DNA of 64,000 nt, taken from Paenibacillus sp. RUD330 (GTDB taxonomy: Bacteria > Bacillota > Bacilli > Paenibacillales > Paenibacillaceae). Below are positions 1 through 9,095 of the stretch, piece by piece. Under the pieces are notes generated by a model that was not told where the DNA came from, ran no database searches, and worked only from the letters and a program-made list of their open reading frames with translations. Both the position numbers and the translations under genes were made by a program. Every line of letters begins with the position of its first letter. The first letter of the stretch is position 1. The DNA is taken from contig NZ_CP022655.2 of the NCBI RefSeq assembly GCF_002243345.2, forward strand, positions 3,660,501 to 3,724,500, in the 5' to 3' direction.

Positions 1-696
1 ACCGCGAATGGCCGGGAGCGTAATATGCCAGAGCCGTCTGATGCGGCTTGCGCCGTCGACGACAGCAGCTTCATACAACTCGTAATTCACAGCCGACAAA
101 GCAGCCAAAAAAATGATCGTGCTGAATCCGGATTCCTTCCAAATGACCTCCAGCACGACAAGCGGCATGAACCAGTCCGGATTCTGCATGAAGGGGACGG
201 TCTTCAGCCCCAATCCTGCAAAAAGCTCATTGACGATTCCGTCCGATTTCAGGAACGAAGTGACGAGTCCGATGACCACGACCCAAGACAAGAAGTGCGG
301 AAGGTACACGATGGACTGAACAACTCGTTTAACCTTTCCGTTGCGGACTTCGTTCAGCATGAGCGATAAAACGATCGCGATCGGGAAGGAGAACATAATC
401 TGCAGAAAAGAAAGATACAGCGTATTCCATATGACCCGAATGACTTCCCTGTCCTGGAACAGCTTTTCAAAATGCTTGAATCCCACCCACTCGCTTTCTA
501 CAAACCCGATCAAAGGCTTGAAGTTTTGAAAAGCGATTACATTGCCTGCCATCGGGATGTATTTATAAATGATGAAATATAAAAGTCCCGGCAACAGCAA
601 TGCAAATAAGTACCGTTCCCTCCAAAGCCTTGCCCAAAATGCTTGCCGAGCAATCTTCGGCTTGCTGGCGCCTGCGATCTGTGCGTTGGATGACAT
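1..696 (-). CDS. LplB/YtcP-type carbohydrate ABC transporter permease, partial
   Basis: This is the N-terminal 232 residues of an inner-membrane permease for a binding-protein-dependent sugar transporter; its 3' end runs off the window edge. Translation starts at the ATG at 696-694 (protein start MSSNAQIAG) behind an AAGGAG box at about 706-711. A hydrophobic first segment (FALLLPGLLYFIIYKYIPM) follows a basic N-terminus. The last visible residues, YEAAVVDGASRIRRLWHI, are the classic EAA loop that docks on the ABC ATPase. It lies downstream of the membrane-bound AraC regulator at 904-3108, separated by a terminator, so it probably begins a separately transcribed transporter operon controlled by that regulator. 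The substrate cannot be told from sequence. Confidence 0.88.
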   Translation of the reverse strand, partial: MSSNAQIAGASKPKIARQAFWARLWRERYLFALLLPGLLYFIIYKYIPMAGNVIAFQNFKPLIGFVESEWVGFKHFEKLFQDREVIRVIWNTLYLSFLQIMFSFPIAIVLSLMLNEVRNGKVKRVVQSIVYLPHFLSWVVVIGLVTSFLKSDGIVNELFAGLGLKTVPFMQNPDWFMPLVVLEVIWKESGFSTIIFLAALSAVNYELYEAAVVDGASRIRRLWHITLPAIRG

Positions 697-852
697 GCGT
701 TGAATCTCCTTTCATGTTGTCTGATGCAGATTCATCGTAAGACAAGGCAGCATCCTTGCCTATCGGCGCTTTTTCAACTTCCGAGCGTTGAATGCGTACG
801 AGCTGTAAATATGCACAGTATCTGAACAGATCGTCACACCTATGAAAACGCT

Positions 853-887
853 AAAAACCTCCACCCTCGTGCAAGGGGGTGGAGGTT
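853..887 (-). terminator. Rho-independent terminator after the AraC-type regulator
   Basis: Perfect 11-bp stem (856-866 with 877-887, arms AACCTCCACCC/GGGTGGAGGTT) followed on the minus strand by a TTTTT run at 853-857. It directly follows the regulator stop codon. Confidence 0.85.
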
Positions 888-903
888 GGCCATGCCGCTT
901 CAT

Positions 904-3108
904 TTACGAATCTATCGATCTTCTGTATGCCCGTGGAGTAACGCCAGCTATTTTTTTAAACGACCGGTTAAAGGAACTGAGCGTATTATAACCGGTCTGC
1001 GCAGCAATCTCTTGAATCTGCAGATCGGTTTTTTTCAGCAGCTCCATCGCTTTATGGACACGAACCTCATTCACCTTGTCCGTAAAATTCACGCCTGTCC
1101 TTTCCTTGAAGTGCATAGACAAATATCTGCCGGTAATGCCCAGCTTTCCAGCGACCGAATCAAGGGTGACATCTTCCTCGTAATGCTCCTCGATATATTT
1201 GAGAACGAGACTGACGATCGACTTCTCTTTTTCTTTTCGCAGCTTGACGATGGAAGTCGTCTTTTGGACCGATATTTCGAGCTCATGCTCGATATCCTCG
1301 ATGCAATGGATGTCATTTGGGTTCACTTCGGGTATTCCCTCGGTATGTGCATGGAGATGCATTCGGCTTATCTTCTCGTGTATTTCTCCGAAAAACCGGT
1401 GAAACAAATACATTCCCGCGTTTTTGGACTTCATCTCCAGCAGGATGCTCTTCAACGACTGCATCACCAGCTCGGGGTTCCCTTCTTGCAGGTTAATGTC
1501 GATTTCCTGCATCTTCGTTATGGAAGGAACGAACCTTTTGGCAGTCGTTTGGGTTTCATACACAATTTGCGAATCCGCAGTAAAAGGCCTGTACTTGATC
1601 AAATCCAAAAGCTCCTCGTATGCGGCCGTCATGTCGGAAGCATGTTCGAACCGGCGGCTGACTGCCACAGTCGCAAATAAATAGTCCCCATCATTGTCGA
1701 CTACACTTTTCAGTCGGAGCAATGAATCCATCAAATCAGGTTGATCGGGGTTCTCATACACGATGGTCAACACCTGATTGCTTTCAATCTGAAACGTATG
1801 GGAGCTGCCCGCTTCCTTGAAGCTGAGATCGATAAACTCGCGGATATAATAAACGATCCGTTCCTGATCCAGATCATCCTTATGCTTTCGCTTGAACGAG
1901 AGCTGAACCAAAATGAATCGATAAGGCCTCTGCTCCTCATCCTGCTGGTTCAGCTCCTGGCCGATTCCCCGTATTCGTTTTACACGGTTCATATAAGCGT
2001 AATATTTCAATGAAGACTTATGCTTCTCCATCTCCTGATACTCCGATTTCGAGCTTACAATCCGATGAATATTGGTTCTGATCAGGTCAAACTCATTGAT
2101 CCTATCCATATCTTCATCCTGGTTGAACTGACGAATAGACTGAATGATTTCTTTTAGGGGATTATTGAACCTCATGCTGAAAAACACCGATGCCAAAACG
2201 CCGATCAGAATCGATACTAAAAAAAGCACAGTCAGCGTGATATTCATGGACGCAAGGGAGGCGATTTGCTCGTCCGGCACCATTTGGACATAAGTGAAAC
2301 CTGTATTCTCGCCTTTCTCATAAAAATAGTAACTGCCGCCCTTTTTCAACCATTTCCTATTTGAATCCCATCTTGGAAATTGGCTTATGTCGGCGGTGTC
2401 GGTCGAATACAGCAACGATCCGTTCGAATCCAGGATGTAAAAGGGACCGCTTATCATACGGTTTATGTCCCGGAACAAAGGCTTGATATCAATGAACGCA
2501 AGAATCGCGAAGTTCGGATACGCCACGCTTTTAACCAAGTAGGGCATGATCTGATTCGGCTCGGAACCCGTTTTAACGGAGAGGACGGTTGCAGGATACA
2601 TTTTCGAGCGGATGCCCGAGGCGATTTCCTGCTCCCAGAATTCGCTTGAATATTTTGGGCTGCCATAGTGGGCCTGAAACATGGCTTCCGGACTTTGACC
2701 TCGGGCATTATCAAATACCAATGAATGATGAGCGTCAAAAACAAGCATATTCTTCAGAAACAGCTGCGGATTAAGTACAAATCGATGAATGCTGCTGATG
2801 AAATCGGATGCAGAAACATAGTCGAGATCTTTTCGAAAGCTATTATTATTGCTGTTAATGTAATCATTGCTAATGAAATAATTGATCGTCACACTGTTCA
2901 AAACCTGAAAATACTGTTCAAAATCCCGTGACATACTTGCATGATTTGAGCCGCTGTATGTCACCACTTCTTCGTGCAGCTTCTTCTTGAAATAAGACTG
3001 GGAAATCAAGATGAACGAACCGTACAAAAGAATGATCAGCAGAAAGCTCGACATCAGCTTCACGAATACGGAACGGGCATGCAATTTCTGCTTCAGTAGA
3101 CGCCCCAC
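904..3108 (-). CDS. Membrane-anchored AraC-family transcriptional regulator (YesS/LplR-like)
   Basis: 734-residue one-component regulator. A basic N-terminus and transmembrane helix (about residues 15-37) are followed by a roughly 250-residue extracellular sensor region of the Cache-like type. A second transmembrane helix (about 285-305) leads to a linker and a C-terminal AraC HTH pair (about 635-730, containing KLGITGRYLSMHFKERTG and the ...YNTLSSFNRSFKKIAG signature). The GTG start is supported by the upstream AAGGGGG box. Regulators of this architecture in Paenibacillus and Bacillus sit beside LplABC-type sugar transporters and sense external polysaccharide-derived ligands. The permease that follows on the same strand is the likely target. 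No histidine kinase domain is present. Confidence 0.87.
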   Translation of the reverse strand: MGRLLKQKLHARSVFVKLMSSFLLIILLYGSFILISQSYFKKKLHEEVVTYSGSNHASMSRDFEQYFQVLNSVTINYFISNDYINSNNNSFRKDLDYVSASDFISSIHRFVLNPQLFLKNMLVFDAHHSLVFDNARGQSPEAMFQAHYGSPKYSSEFWEQEIASGIRSKMYPATVLSVKTGSEPNQIMPYLVKSVAYPNFAILAFIDIKPLFRDINRMISGPFYILDSNGSLLYSTDTADISQFPRWDSNRKWLKKGGSYYFYEKGENTGFTYVQMVPDEQIASLASMNITLTVLFLVSILIGVLASVFFSMRFNNPLKEIIQSIRQFNQDEDMDRINEFDLIRTNIHRIVSSKSEYQEMEKHKSSLKYYAYMNRVKRIRGIGQELNQQDEEQRPYRFILVQLSFKRKHKDDLDQERIVYYIREFIDLSFKEAGSSHTFQIESNQVLTIVYENPDQPDLMDSLLRLKSVVDNDGDYLFATVAVSRRFEHASDMTAAYEELLDLIKYRPFTADSQIVYETQTTAKRFVPSITKMQEIDINLQEGNPELVMQSLKSILLEMKSKNAGMYLFHRFFGEIHEKISRMHLHAHTEGIPEVNPNDIHCIEDIEHELEISVQKTTSIVKLRKEKEKSIVSLVLKYIEEHYEEDVTLDSVAGKLGITGRYLSMHFKERTGVNFTDKVNEVRVHKAMELLKKTDLQIQEIAAQTGYNTLSSFNRSFKKIAGVTPRAYRRSIDS

Positions 3109-3151
3109 CTTGCTTCCCCCTTTTTATATCTGCAAAATGAGCCTTGTATAG

Positions 3152-3800
3152 ATGGATGGTCTTTATGCCACAAGCAATAAACGATCCCTGAAGCGTATGG
3201 AAGAAGGACGTCTCCATGCGGTCGTCCTCTTCGACGACTGCGAAGGTCGAACGACGATGCTCGGTCTATATATCAAAAGACGGGCGCTGTGAGACGCGCC
3301 TGGGCCGCAGCTCAATAGGATTGAGGGCTATTTTATGCAAAGTGGAACGGTTCTTGCAAGCGTCAATCTTGACTTCGTCATGGTGCTGGGGCATTCACGT
3401 AACACGTATGCTGCATGTGGAAATTATTGAAAACGAGCGGCTGGACACGTTGTCGAGCTGCTCTCGCGCTATGCGGCACTTCGGCGGTGCAACGCGGACC
3501 TGCCTCTATGAAAATATGAACGGTCGCAACCGGCCAAGGTGAACAGGGGGGAAGGGTATGGAATGAGCGGTTCGCAAGCTTGCCGACCGCTGCGGCTACT
3601 TCTGGCCAGGCATGCAAATGCTCACAAATGGGCATGTTGAGCCGCTGACAAAAATATAGCTTATACCGCCTTTTTAGACAAGCTTCTTCAGATGGAAGTG
3701 GCGGAGACCTCATTTCCAACAGCAGTCCATGGGTGGGAAACGAATAAAGGATCTAGATGCTCTCTTCACCTTCCAGGCCGGCTCGTTAAAGGTATGTAAA
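3152..3800 (+). pseudogene. Decayed IS21-family transposase (IstA-like) remnant
   Basis: No intact gene is present, but fragments in shifting plus-strand frames line up in order with IstA. Frame 2 from 3152 reads ...KRMEEGRLHAVVLFDDCEG, then TTMLGLYIKRRAL, a stop at about 3290, PGPQLNRIEG, and VMVLGHSRNTYAA at about 3377. After a frameshift comes RHFGGATRTCLYENMNG (about 3472-3525), matching the IstA motif FGG-x-P-x3-LYDNMK. NERFASL and CGYF follow in other frames. A segment FLDKLLQMEVAE (about 3678-3712) resembles the start of IstB. Several stops and frameshifts show it is dead. No terminal repeats were identified. The call rests on motif order, not on an alignment. Confidence 0.6.
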
Positions 3801-3801
3801 G

Positions 3802-3828
3802 AAAAAAGCCCGCATTTTATGCGGACTT
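3802..3828 (-). terminator. Terminator downstream of the SDR gene
   Basis: Stem AAGCCCGCAT (3806-3815) pairs with ATGCGGACTT (3819-3828) with one wobble. On the minus strand it is followed by a T run (3803-3808). It closes the minus-strand gene ending at 3885. Confidence 0.7.
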
Positions 3829-3884
3829 GAAACTTGAACAAACATGATGAATCCAACCGTGTGCAATGGCTGAGTGCAGCGATC

Positions 3885-4739
3885 CTAATCACCCGTATCG
3901 TTATCTCCGCAGCAATACCCCGGCTTCCAGCCCAAAACCCGCTTTGCCCGCTCATTGCTGAACAGCGGCTCCCGCCCGGTCATTTCCTTCTTAAATTCCT
4001 TCACCTCGGGATAATACACCCTCGTCAGGTCTGCCGTATCCAGCTCGCTCAGCGTATCATCCCCGGTCATGTTCAGCACCTCCGCGCCATGGATTCCTTC
4101 CGCCGTCAGAGCGAGCACGCAAGCAGCCGCGGCGTCCCGCAGATCGACATAACTCCATAGAATCTTGCGGAAAGCCTCCGGCCGCTTCATCGCTTCCCGC
4201 AGATGAGCATACTCCTGCGGAGCCGCGATCAGGGAGAAGCGGAGGCTGACGGTCTCCAGCCCGCTGCGGCGGCTGAACATCGCCGCCGTCTGCTCGTTCA
4301 GCGTCTTGGACAGGCCGTAGCCCTCCTGGGCGAGATGGGGATGATCCTCGTCGACAGGCAGATAAGCCGGCGCAAAGGGCTTTTCCGCCCAGGCGAACCC
4401 GTAACAGGACGTGCTTGATCCCATCACGACGCGCTTGATGCCGAGCAGGGAAGCCGCCTCCAGGATATTGAACCCGCCGATGACATTGTTGGTGAAAATA
4501 TGGTTGTGCGGGAACCCGACCGGCGCCGGAATCGCCGCCAGATGAACGATGCCCTCCGCTCCGCGCAAAGCGCTCATCACCTGCCCCAAATCGTTCATGT
4601 CCACCTGAAGCTGCCTGCAAGGCAGCTTGTCCGAGATGCGGCTATCCAGCGAAACGACGTCGAATCCGGCTTCCTTCAACTGGCGCACGACCTCCGATCC
4701 CAGCTTGCCGCTGCCGCCCGTAACCGCAACTGTTTTCAT
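3885..4739 (-). CDS. NAD(P)-dependent epimerase/dehydratase (extended SDR)
   Basis: 284-residue extended short-chain dehydrogenase. The Rossmann motif TGGSGKLG is at the N-terminus, HLAAIPAP in the NAD-binding core, and the catalytic residues lie in SSTSCYG and YGLSK (YxxxK). The start ATG at 4739 is chosen because AGGAGGCGGC lies just upstream; a longer reading from 4775 would place that ribosome binding site inside the gene. It is the last gene of the mannoside cluster, downstream of a ManD-like dehydratase. That pairing would suit an aldose or uronate dehydrogenase/epimerase supplying an aldonate, but this is inference; the exact substrate is unknown. Confidence 0.82.
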   Translation of the reverse strand: MKTVAVTGGSGKLGSEVVRQLKEAGFDVVSLDSRISDKLPCRQLQVDMNDLGQVMSALRGAEGIVHLAAIPAPVGFPHNHIFTNNVIGGFNILEAASLLGIKRVVMGSSTSCYGFAWAEKPFAPAYLPVDEDHPHLAQEGYGLSKTLNEQTAAMFSRRSGLETVSLRFSLIAAPQEYAHLREAMKRPEAFRKILWSYVDLRDAAAACVLALTAEGIHGAEVLNMTGDDTLSELDTADLTRVYYPEVKEFKKEMTGREPLFSNERAKRVLGWKPGYCCGDNDTGD

Positions 4740-4881
4740 GTGCCGCCTCCTCTTCGCTTGTCCCCGCTGCTTCAATAAGATCCGTTCCCCAGCGCAAAAA
4801 CCATTGTGTAGAGCGGTTCTGCCTGGCTGCCCGACGATCTTCGCCGTACTGGATCGCTCCTATTCCAAGGAACAGCCGCCA

Positions 4882-6105
4882 TCAAGGCCGAACCAGCGTC
4901 CCATCCGCCTTGCGGTCCAGCGCATAAGGATGATGGTACTTCGAGCTGTCCCAGCCTTTGCGCAGCAGGCCTGCAGCTTTGACTTCATCCAGCTCGATGC
5001 CGAGTCCCGGCTTGTTGTTCGGATACAGGTAACCGCCTTTACGCTGTATCAATCCCGGAAAAGCTTCCCGCTCCTCCGGCCGGAAATGGTTCACTTCCTG
5101 GATGCCGAAGTTCCACAGCGCCATGTCCAGATGCACCGCCGCCGCTTGGTTGACGGGATCGTTCTCCCCGCCCTCCTGCCAGGCGGTGCGGACGCCGAAC
5201 GCCTCGGCGACCGCCGCGATCTTGCGGCAGGCGCTGATGCCGCCCGCCTTGGACACGCGGACGCGGATGAAGTCGATCAGCCGCTCCGAGATCAGCGGCA
5301 GCCACTCCTGCACATTCGTGAACTGCTCGCCTACCGCCTGAGGCGTTGAGCACGAAGCCCGCAGATGGCGGTACCAGCCGAGCTGCTCGGGAGGAAGCGC
5401 GTCCTCCAGGAAGAACAGCCGATATGGATCCAGGTTCCGCGCCAGCTGGATCGCCTGCACCGGAGACAGATGCTCATGCACGTCATGCGTGAACTGCACA
5501 TCCGGCCCGAACTCCAGCCGCAGCCCCTCGAACATCCGGGGAATGGCGGACACATAGGCCTGTTCGTCGAAGACCTGATTCCGCGACCATGCATTCTCCG
5601 GCAGCCGGGCCCGCGAGCTGTCGATGAAGCCGCCTCCGCCGTAACCGCCCATCTGCACCCGGATGACAGTGTAGCCCTCCTCGATGAAGCGCTGCACATC
5701 CTCCTTGAGCTCAGCCAGGTCGCGGCCGCCCGCATGCCCGTAACAAGGAACGGCCGCACGGGCCGCTCCTCCGAGCAGCTGGTACACCGGCAGGCCCGCT
5801 TCCTTGCCCTTGATGTCCCACAGCGCCATGTCGATGCCGCCGACAGCCGTCTGCAGGATGCCGCCGCTTCGCCAGTAGGCGCTGAGGCTCATCACGTTCC
5901 ACAGATCCTCGATGTTGGCGGCGTCCTTGCCGATCAGCAGCGGCCTGAGCAGCTGCTCGATCACCTGCACGACCGCCTCCGGGTTGTACAGATCCGAGGC
6001 GGAGCCCAGTCCGTACAGCCCGTCCTGGTCGGTGACGACCTTCACAATCGTCCAGCAGCCGTTCTCTCTCGTGCGGATGCACTGGATATCCTTGATCTTG
6101 GCCAT
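4882..6105 (-). CDS. Enolase-superfamily (mandelate racemase/MLE) dehydratase, ManD/RspA-like
   Basis: 407 residues, full length for the D-mannonate/D-gluconate dehydratase (ManD, RspA) group. Metal ligands are visible as Asp208 in THDVHEH, Glu234 in FFLEDALPPEQ and Glu260 in AVGEQF; His210 lies in the DVHEH motif. The segment where ManD enzymes usually carry a catalytic His (AWHGP-type motif) reads AWQEGGENDP here, so a Gln replaces that His. The enzyme may therefore not be a canonical mannonate dehydratase. It follows the GH38 alpha-mannosidase gene by 12 bp, which supports a role in mannose or mannuronate-type catabolism. Confidence 0.85.
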   Translation of the reverse strand: MAKIKDIQCIRTRENGCWTIVKVVTDQDGLYGLGSASDLYNPEAVVQVIEQLLRPLLIGKDAANIEDLWNVMSLSAYWRSGGILQTAVGGIDMALWDIKGKEAGLPVYQLLGGAARAAVPCYGHAGGRDLAELKEDVQRFIEEGYTVIRVQMGGYGGGGFIDSSRARLPENAWSRNQVFDEQAYVSAIPRMFEGLRLEFGPDVQFTHDVHEHLSPVQAIQLARNLDPYRLFFLEDALPPEQLGWYRHLRASCSTPQAVGEQFTNVQEWLPLISERLIDFIRVRVSKAGGISACRKIAAVAEAFGVRTAWQEGGENDPVNQAAAVHLDMALWNFGIQEVNHFRPEEREAFPGLIQRKGGYLYPNNKPGLGIELDEVKAAGLLRKGWDSSKYHHPYALDRKADGTLVRP

Positions 6106-6117
6106 TGCTATCCCTCC

Positions 6118-9060
6118 TTACGGACGGCGGATGCCGACCGTGACGATCTTGGCCGGTCCGACAGCCTGGACGAACTCGCCTTGGGAGCCCTCCAGAGCCG
6201 CGCCGGCCTCTTCCATGATCGAGCTCTCATACATCTGGGTTCCCGAACCGTTCATGATCGTGCTCTCATCCATCTGGGTTCCCGGATCATTCCAGATCGT
6301 GCTCTCATCCATTTGAGTTCTCGTACCATCCAAATCCTCGTACCAATCCGCTTCCGCAGGCAGCACCGGCCTCACCTTCAGCGAGGTTTCCTCTCCCGTC
6401 ACGTTGAACACGCGCAGGAACAGGTCGTCGCTGTCCTCGCCCGCCTTGAGCGCGCTGAACGCGAGTCCTTCGCCCTGCCAAGCGACCATCTCCCGCGAAG
6501 CCGGAAGCGCTCCGCCATGCACGCCGGTCTGGACCGCCGTCCACGGCACCGGGAACTGGTACGCCTCGACGAAGGCTCTCGAATCCGCGACATCGCCGTC
6601 ATGGGCGATGAGCTTCATTTCCAGCGTGTGGACGCCCAGGCACTGAGCTTCCGGAGTCGGAAAGACGCCCCAATCGCCGAGCTCCCGCGTCCCGCGCAGC
6701 AGCGTGACGGCCAGCGTCGAGCCCTCCTCCAGCGCCTCGTACTCGTTCAGCCCGAGGTTGGCGACGGTCAGCCCCGCCTTGCCGTCGCTGATGCTGACGA
6801 ACGCGTTCTGATGCTGGGCGTTGCTCGGATTGGTCCAGGCCGCCTCCGGCCTGATCGGCCGCCGGGCCAGCTCGTAGATGGAATCCGCCGTCACGGCATC
6901 CGCCGCAAGTCCCGTCGGGAACAGCATGCGGATCCGGTGGTCGCGGACCGTGTTGTCGATCGTGCTTGAGATCGCGACCGAGCGCGAATCCCGCTCCAGC
7001 GTCAGTCTCGTGACGATCTTCACCTCGGCCGTCTCCGCTGTGCGCCGAGACTTGCGGCAGCGGAACGGAACCATGGACGCGACCTCCCGGTCCAGCGTCC
7101 CGTCCGCTCCGACCGGCAGCTGCCAGCGGTGGACGATTTCCAGAACGGCCTGCACGGCCGTATGCTCCGCAATCCGAACCTCCGCCCGAAGTCCGCGTGT
7201 CGTCAGCGGCTCTTCGCCGTCAGGCTGCCGGTACATGTACTCGTTGCCGATGTCTCCCGTATCCTCGTAGGCGCCGAGCCCGGCATAAACGCGGCCGTTC
7301 TCCTTGTCCGTCAGCGTGAAGGAGCCGTCCTCGGCCGCCTCGACAGACACCTGTCCGTTCCCGATGACGCGTCCCGACGCCTTCAGCGGATTTCCCTCCG
7401 GCTCCTCGGCCGCCGTCGACACGGCCGATGACGCCTCGCCTCTGCTGCCGAGCGGCGCTGCAACCCAACCCGCGTCTCCGTCAGACAAAGCCCGCGTCTC
7501 TCTCCCGGCAAGCACGAGCGCATACGTCCGATACCCGATGCCAGGCATCGGCTCGGCATGCAGCTCGGCCTCGATGCGATAAGCCCAGTACGGCTGGCGG
7601 AAGCGGTCCTCCGGCAGGTCATAGCCGAATTCCAGTCCGACCTTGCGCAGCACGGCCGGAACCTGCCGCCCCTCTTCGTCGACGACGATCCAATTGTCGA
7701 CACCTAGCGAATCGAACGCCGGCGCCAGCTCGTCGTACCGCTCATGCGGCTGGCGATGGTCGAAGTAAAACCGCTCCAGGTCGACGGCCGCTTTTACGAC
7801 GCCGCCCCGCGCATGGCCCGAGGTGTTGAACACGACGAACGGACGCGAGCCCTCGCCGAAGCCGGAAGTGTCCACGCGCGCAGCCAGCCGCTCCGCGCCC
7901 CTGAGAGCGAGAGCTTCCGCCACCTGCCGCGCCTTGGCGAAGCGGGTCATCATCTCGCGATGCACCTCGTCCACGCTGCAGCCGCAGATGCTGTCATGCG
8001 GATGGTTCTGCAGCAGCGTTTTCCAGGCGTAGAGCAGCTCTTCGCGCGGATATGCGGCACCCGCGAGCGTCGCCATCGCCGACAGCGGCTCCGCCACCTT
8101 CTCCAGCAGCGTCTGAACCGACACGTTGGCCTGCTTGATGTACACCCTCGCCGAAGCCGTGTTCACGAGCGTGATCCAGCCGTCCGTGAACTGGCTGCGC
8201 AGCTCGCCCTTGACGACGTCCAGATTCCGGGGCAGCTCCGCCTCCAGCGCCGCGACATACTCGGGGAAGCTCGACTGCCGGAACTCGACATCCGGCCTGA
8301 CTTCCGCCGCGGCGCGCAGCGCCTCGGACAGATCCTTCTGCAGCGGCTGATGGTCGCAGCCGTTCATGAACAGCAGCTGGTCCGTCGAGGCGAACGCCTC
8401 GGCGTCCGCCAGCTTGCGCTGCCAGTATTCGCGAGCCGCCTCCGGCTCCGCCGGAATCTCCGCCCCGTTGTTGTACCAGCCCGCGAACAGAATCGCCAGC
8501 ACCCGCGTGCCGTCCGGCGACTCCCAGTGCATCTCGGAATACCGGGACGTATGCTCGCCGCCCTCCTGCACCTCGTTGTTGAAGCCGACCGGCTTGACTC
8601 CGCGCCCGTATACGGCCGTCGTGATGCCGGCCTGGCGGATGAGCTGCGGAGCTTGACCCATGTTGCCGAAGGAATCCGGGAAATAGCCGATCCTCGCGAC
8701 GCCGCCGATCTTCTCCGAAGCCTTGATGCCGATGAGCAGGTTGCGGGCGTTGGCCTCGCTGCTCACGAGGAACTCGTCCTGGAGAATGTACCACGGACCG
8801 ACGACGAGCTTGCCCTGCCGGACGAGCTTCAGCACCTCCGCCTCCCGCTCGGGCCTCACGGCCAAATAATCCTCCAGCACGATGTACTGCCCGTCGAGAT
8901 GGAAGCTGCCGAAGTCCGGATCGTCCCGGAACGTCTCGATGAGGTCGTCCATCAGCTTAACGAGCTGGAGCCGATGAGTCTCGAACGGGAGATACCACTC
9001 CCGGTCCCAATGCGAATGCGCGATGACATGCGCCGTTTTCGTCTTCATTTTGCCGATCAT
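6118..9060 (-). CDS. Alpha-mannosidase, glycoside hydrolase family 38
   Basis: 980-residue cytoplasmic exo-acting alpha-mannosidase (no signal peptide). The N-terminal catalytic domain has the zinc motif HSHWDREWY, the nucleophile region YFPDSFGNMGQ, and HDSICGCSVDEVH after the three-helix bundle. The beta-sandwich GH38 C-terminal domains follow. The start may be the ATG at 9060 or the one at 9048 (MKTKTAHVIAHSHW); the upstream AGATAGG box does not decide. Near the C-terminus is an unusual insertion of three 13-residue tandem repeats (TQMDESTIWNDPG and variants, 6202-6318). Neighbouring ABC permeases and binding protein suggest imported manno-oligosaccharides as substrates. Confidence 0.93.
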   Translation of the reverse strand: MIGKMKTKTAHVIAHSHWDREWYLPFETHRLQLVKLMDDLIETFRDDPDFGSFHLDGQYIVLEDYLAVRPEREAEVLKLVRQGKLVVGPWYILQDEFLVSSEANARNLLIGIKASEKIGGVARIGYFPDSFGNMGQAPQLIRQAGITTAVYGRGVKPVGFNNEVQEGGEHTSRYSEMHWESPDGTRVLAILFAGWYNNGAEIPAEPEAAREYWQRKLADAEAFASTDQLLFMNGCDHQPLQKDLSEALRAAAEVRPDVEFRQSSFPEYVAALEAELPRNLDVVKGELRSQFTDGWITLVNTASARVYIKQANVSVQTLLEKVAEPLSAMATLAGAAYPREELLYAWKTLLQNHPHDSICGCSVDEVHREMMTRFAKARQVAEALALRGAERLAARVDTSGFGEGSRPFVVFNTSGHARGGVVKAAVDLERFYFDHRQPHERYDELAPAFDSLGVDNWIVVDEEGRQVPAVLRKVGLEFGYDLPEDRFRQPYWAYRIEAELHAEPMPGIGYRTYALVLAGRETRALSDGDAGWVAAPLGSRGEASSAVSTAAEEPEGNPLKASGRVIGNGQVSVEAAEDGSFTLTDKENGRVYAGLGAYEDTGDIGNEYMYRQPDGEEPLTTRGLRAEVRIAEHTAVQAVLEIVHRWQLPVGADGTLDREVASMVPFRCRKSRRTAETAEVKIVTRLTLERDSRSVAISSTIDNTVRDHRIRMLFPTGLAADAVTADSIYELARRPIRPEAAWTNPSNAQHQNAFVSISDGKAGLTVANLGLNEYEALEEGSTLAVTLLRGTRELGDWGVFPTPEAQCLGVHTLEMKLIAHDGDVADSRAFVEAYQFPVPWTAVQTGVHGGALPASREMVAWQGEGLAFSALKAGEDSDDLFLRVFNVTGEETSLKVRPVLPAEADWYEDLDGTRTQMDESTIWNDPGTQMDESTIMNGSGTQMYESSIMEEAGAALEGSQGEFVQAVGPAKIVTVGIRRP
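6202..6318 (-). repeat. Three in-frame 39-bp tandem repeats inside the GH38 gene
   Basis: Three consecutive 13-codon units encode TQMDESTIWNDPG, TQMDESTIMNGSG and TQMYESSIMEEAG. They lie in the last beta-domain of the alpha-mannosidase and keep the frame open. Confidence 0.9.
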
Positions 9061-9095
9061 CCTATCTCAGTATATTCGCGGGCCGATGCCCTGCC

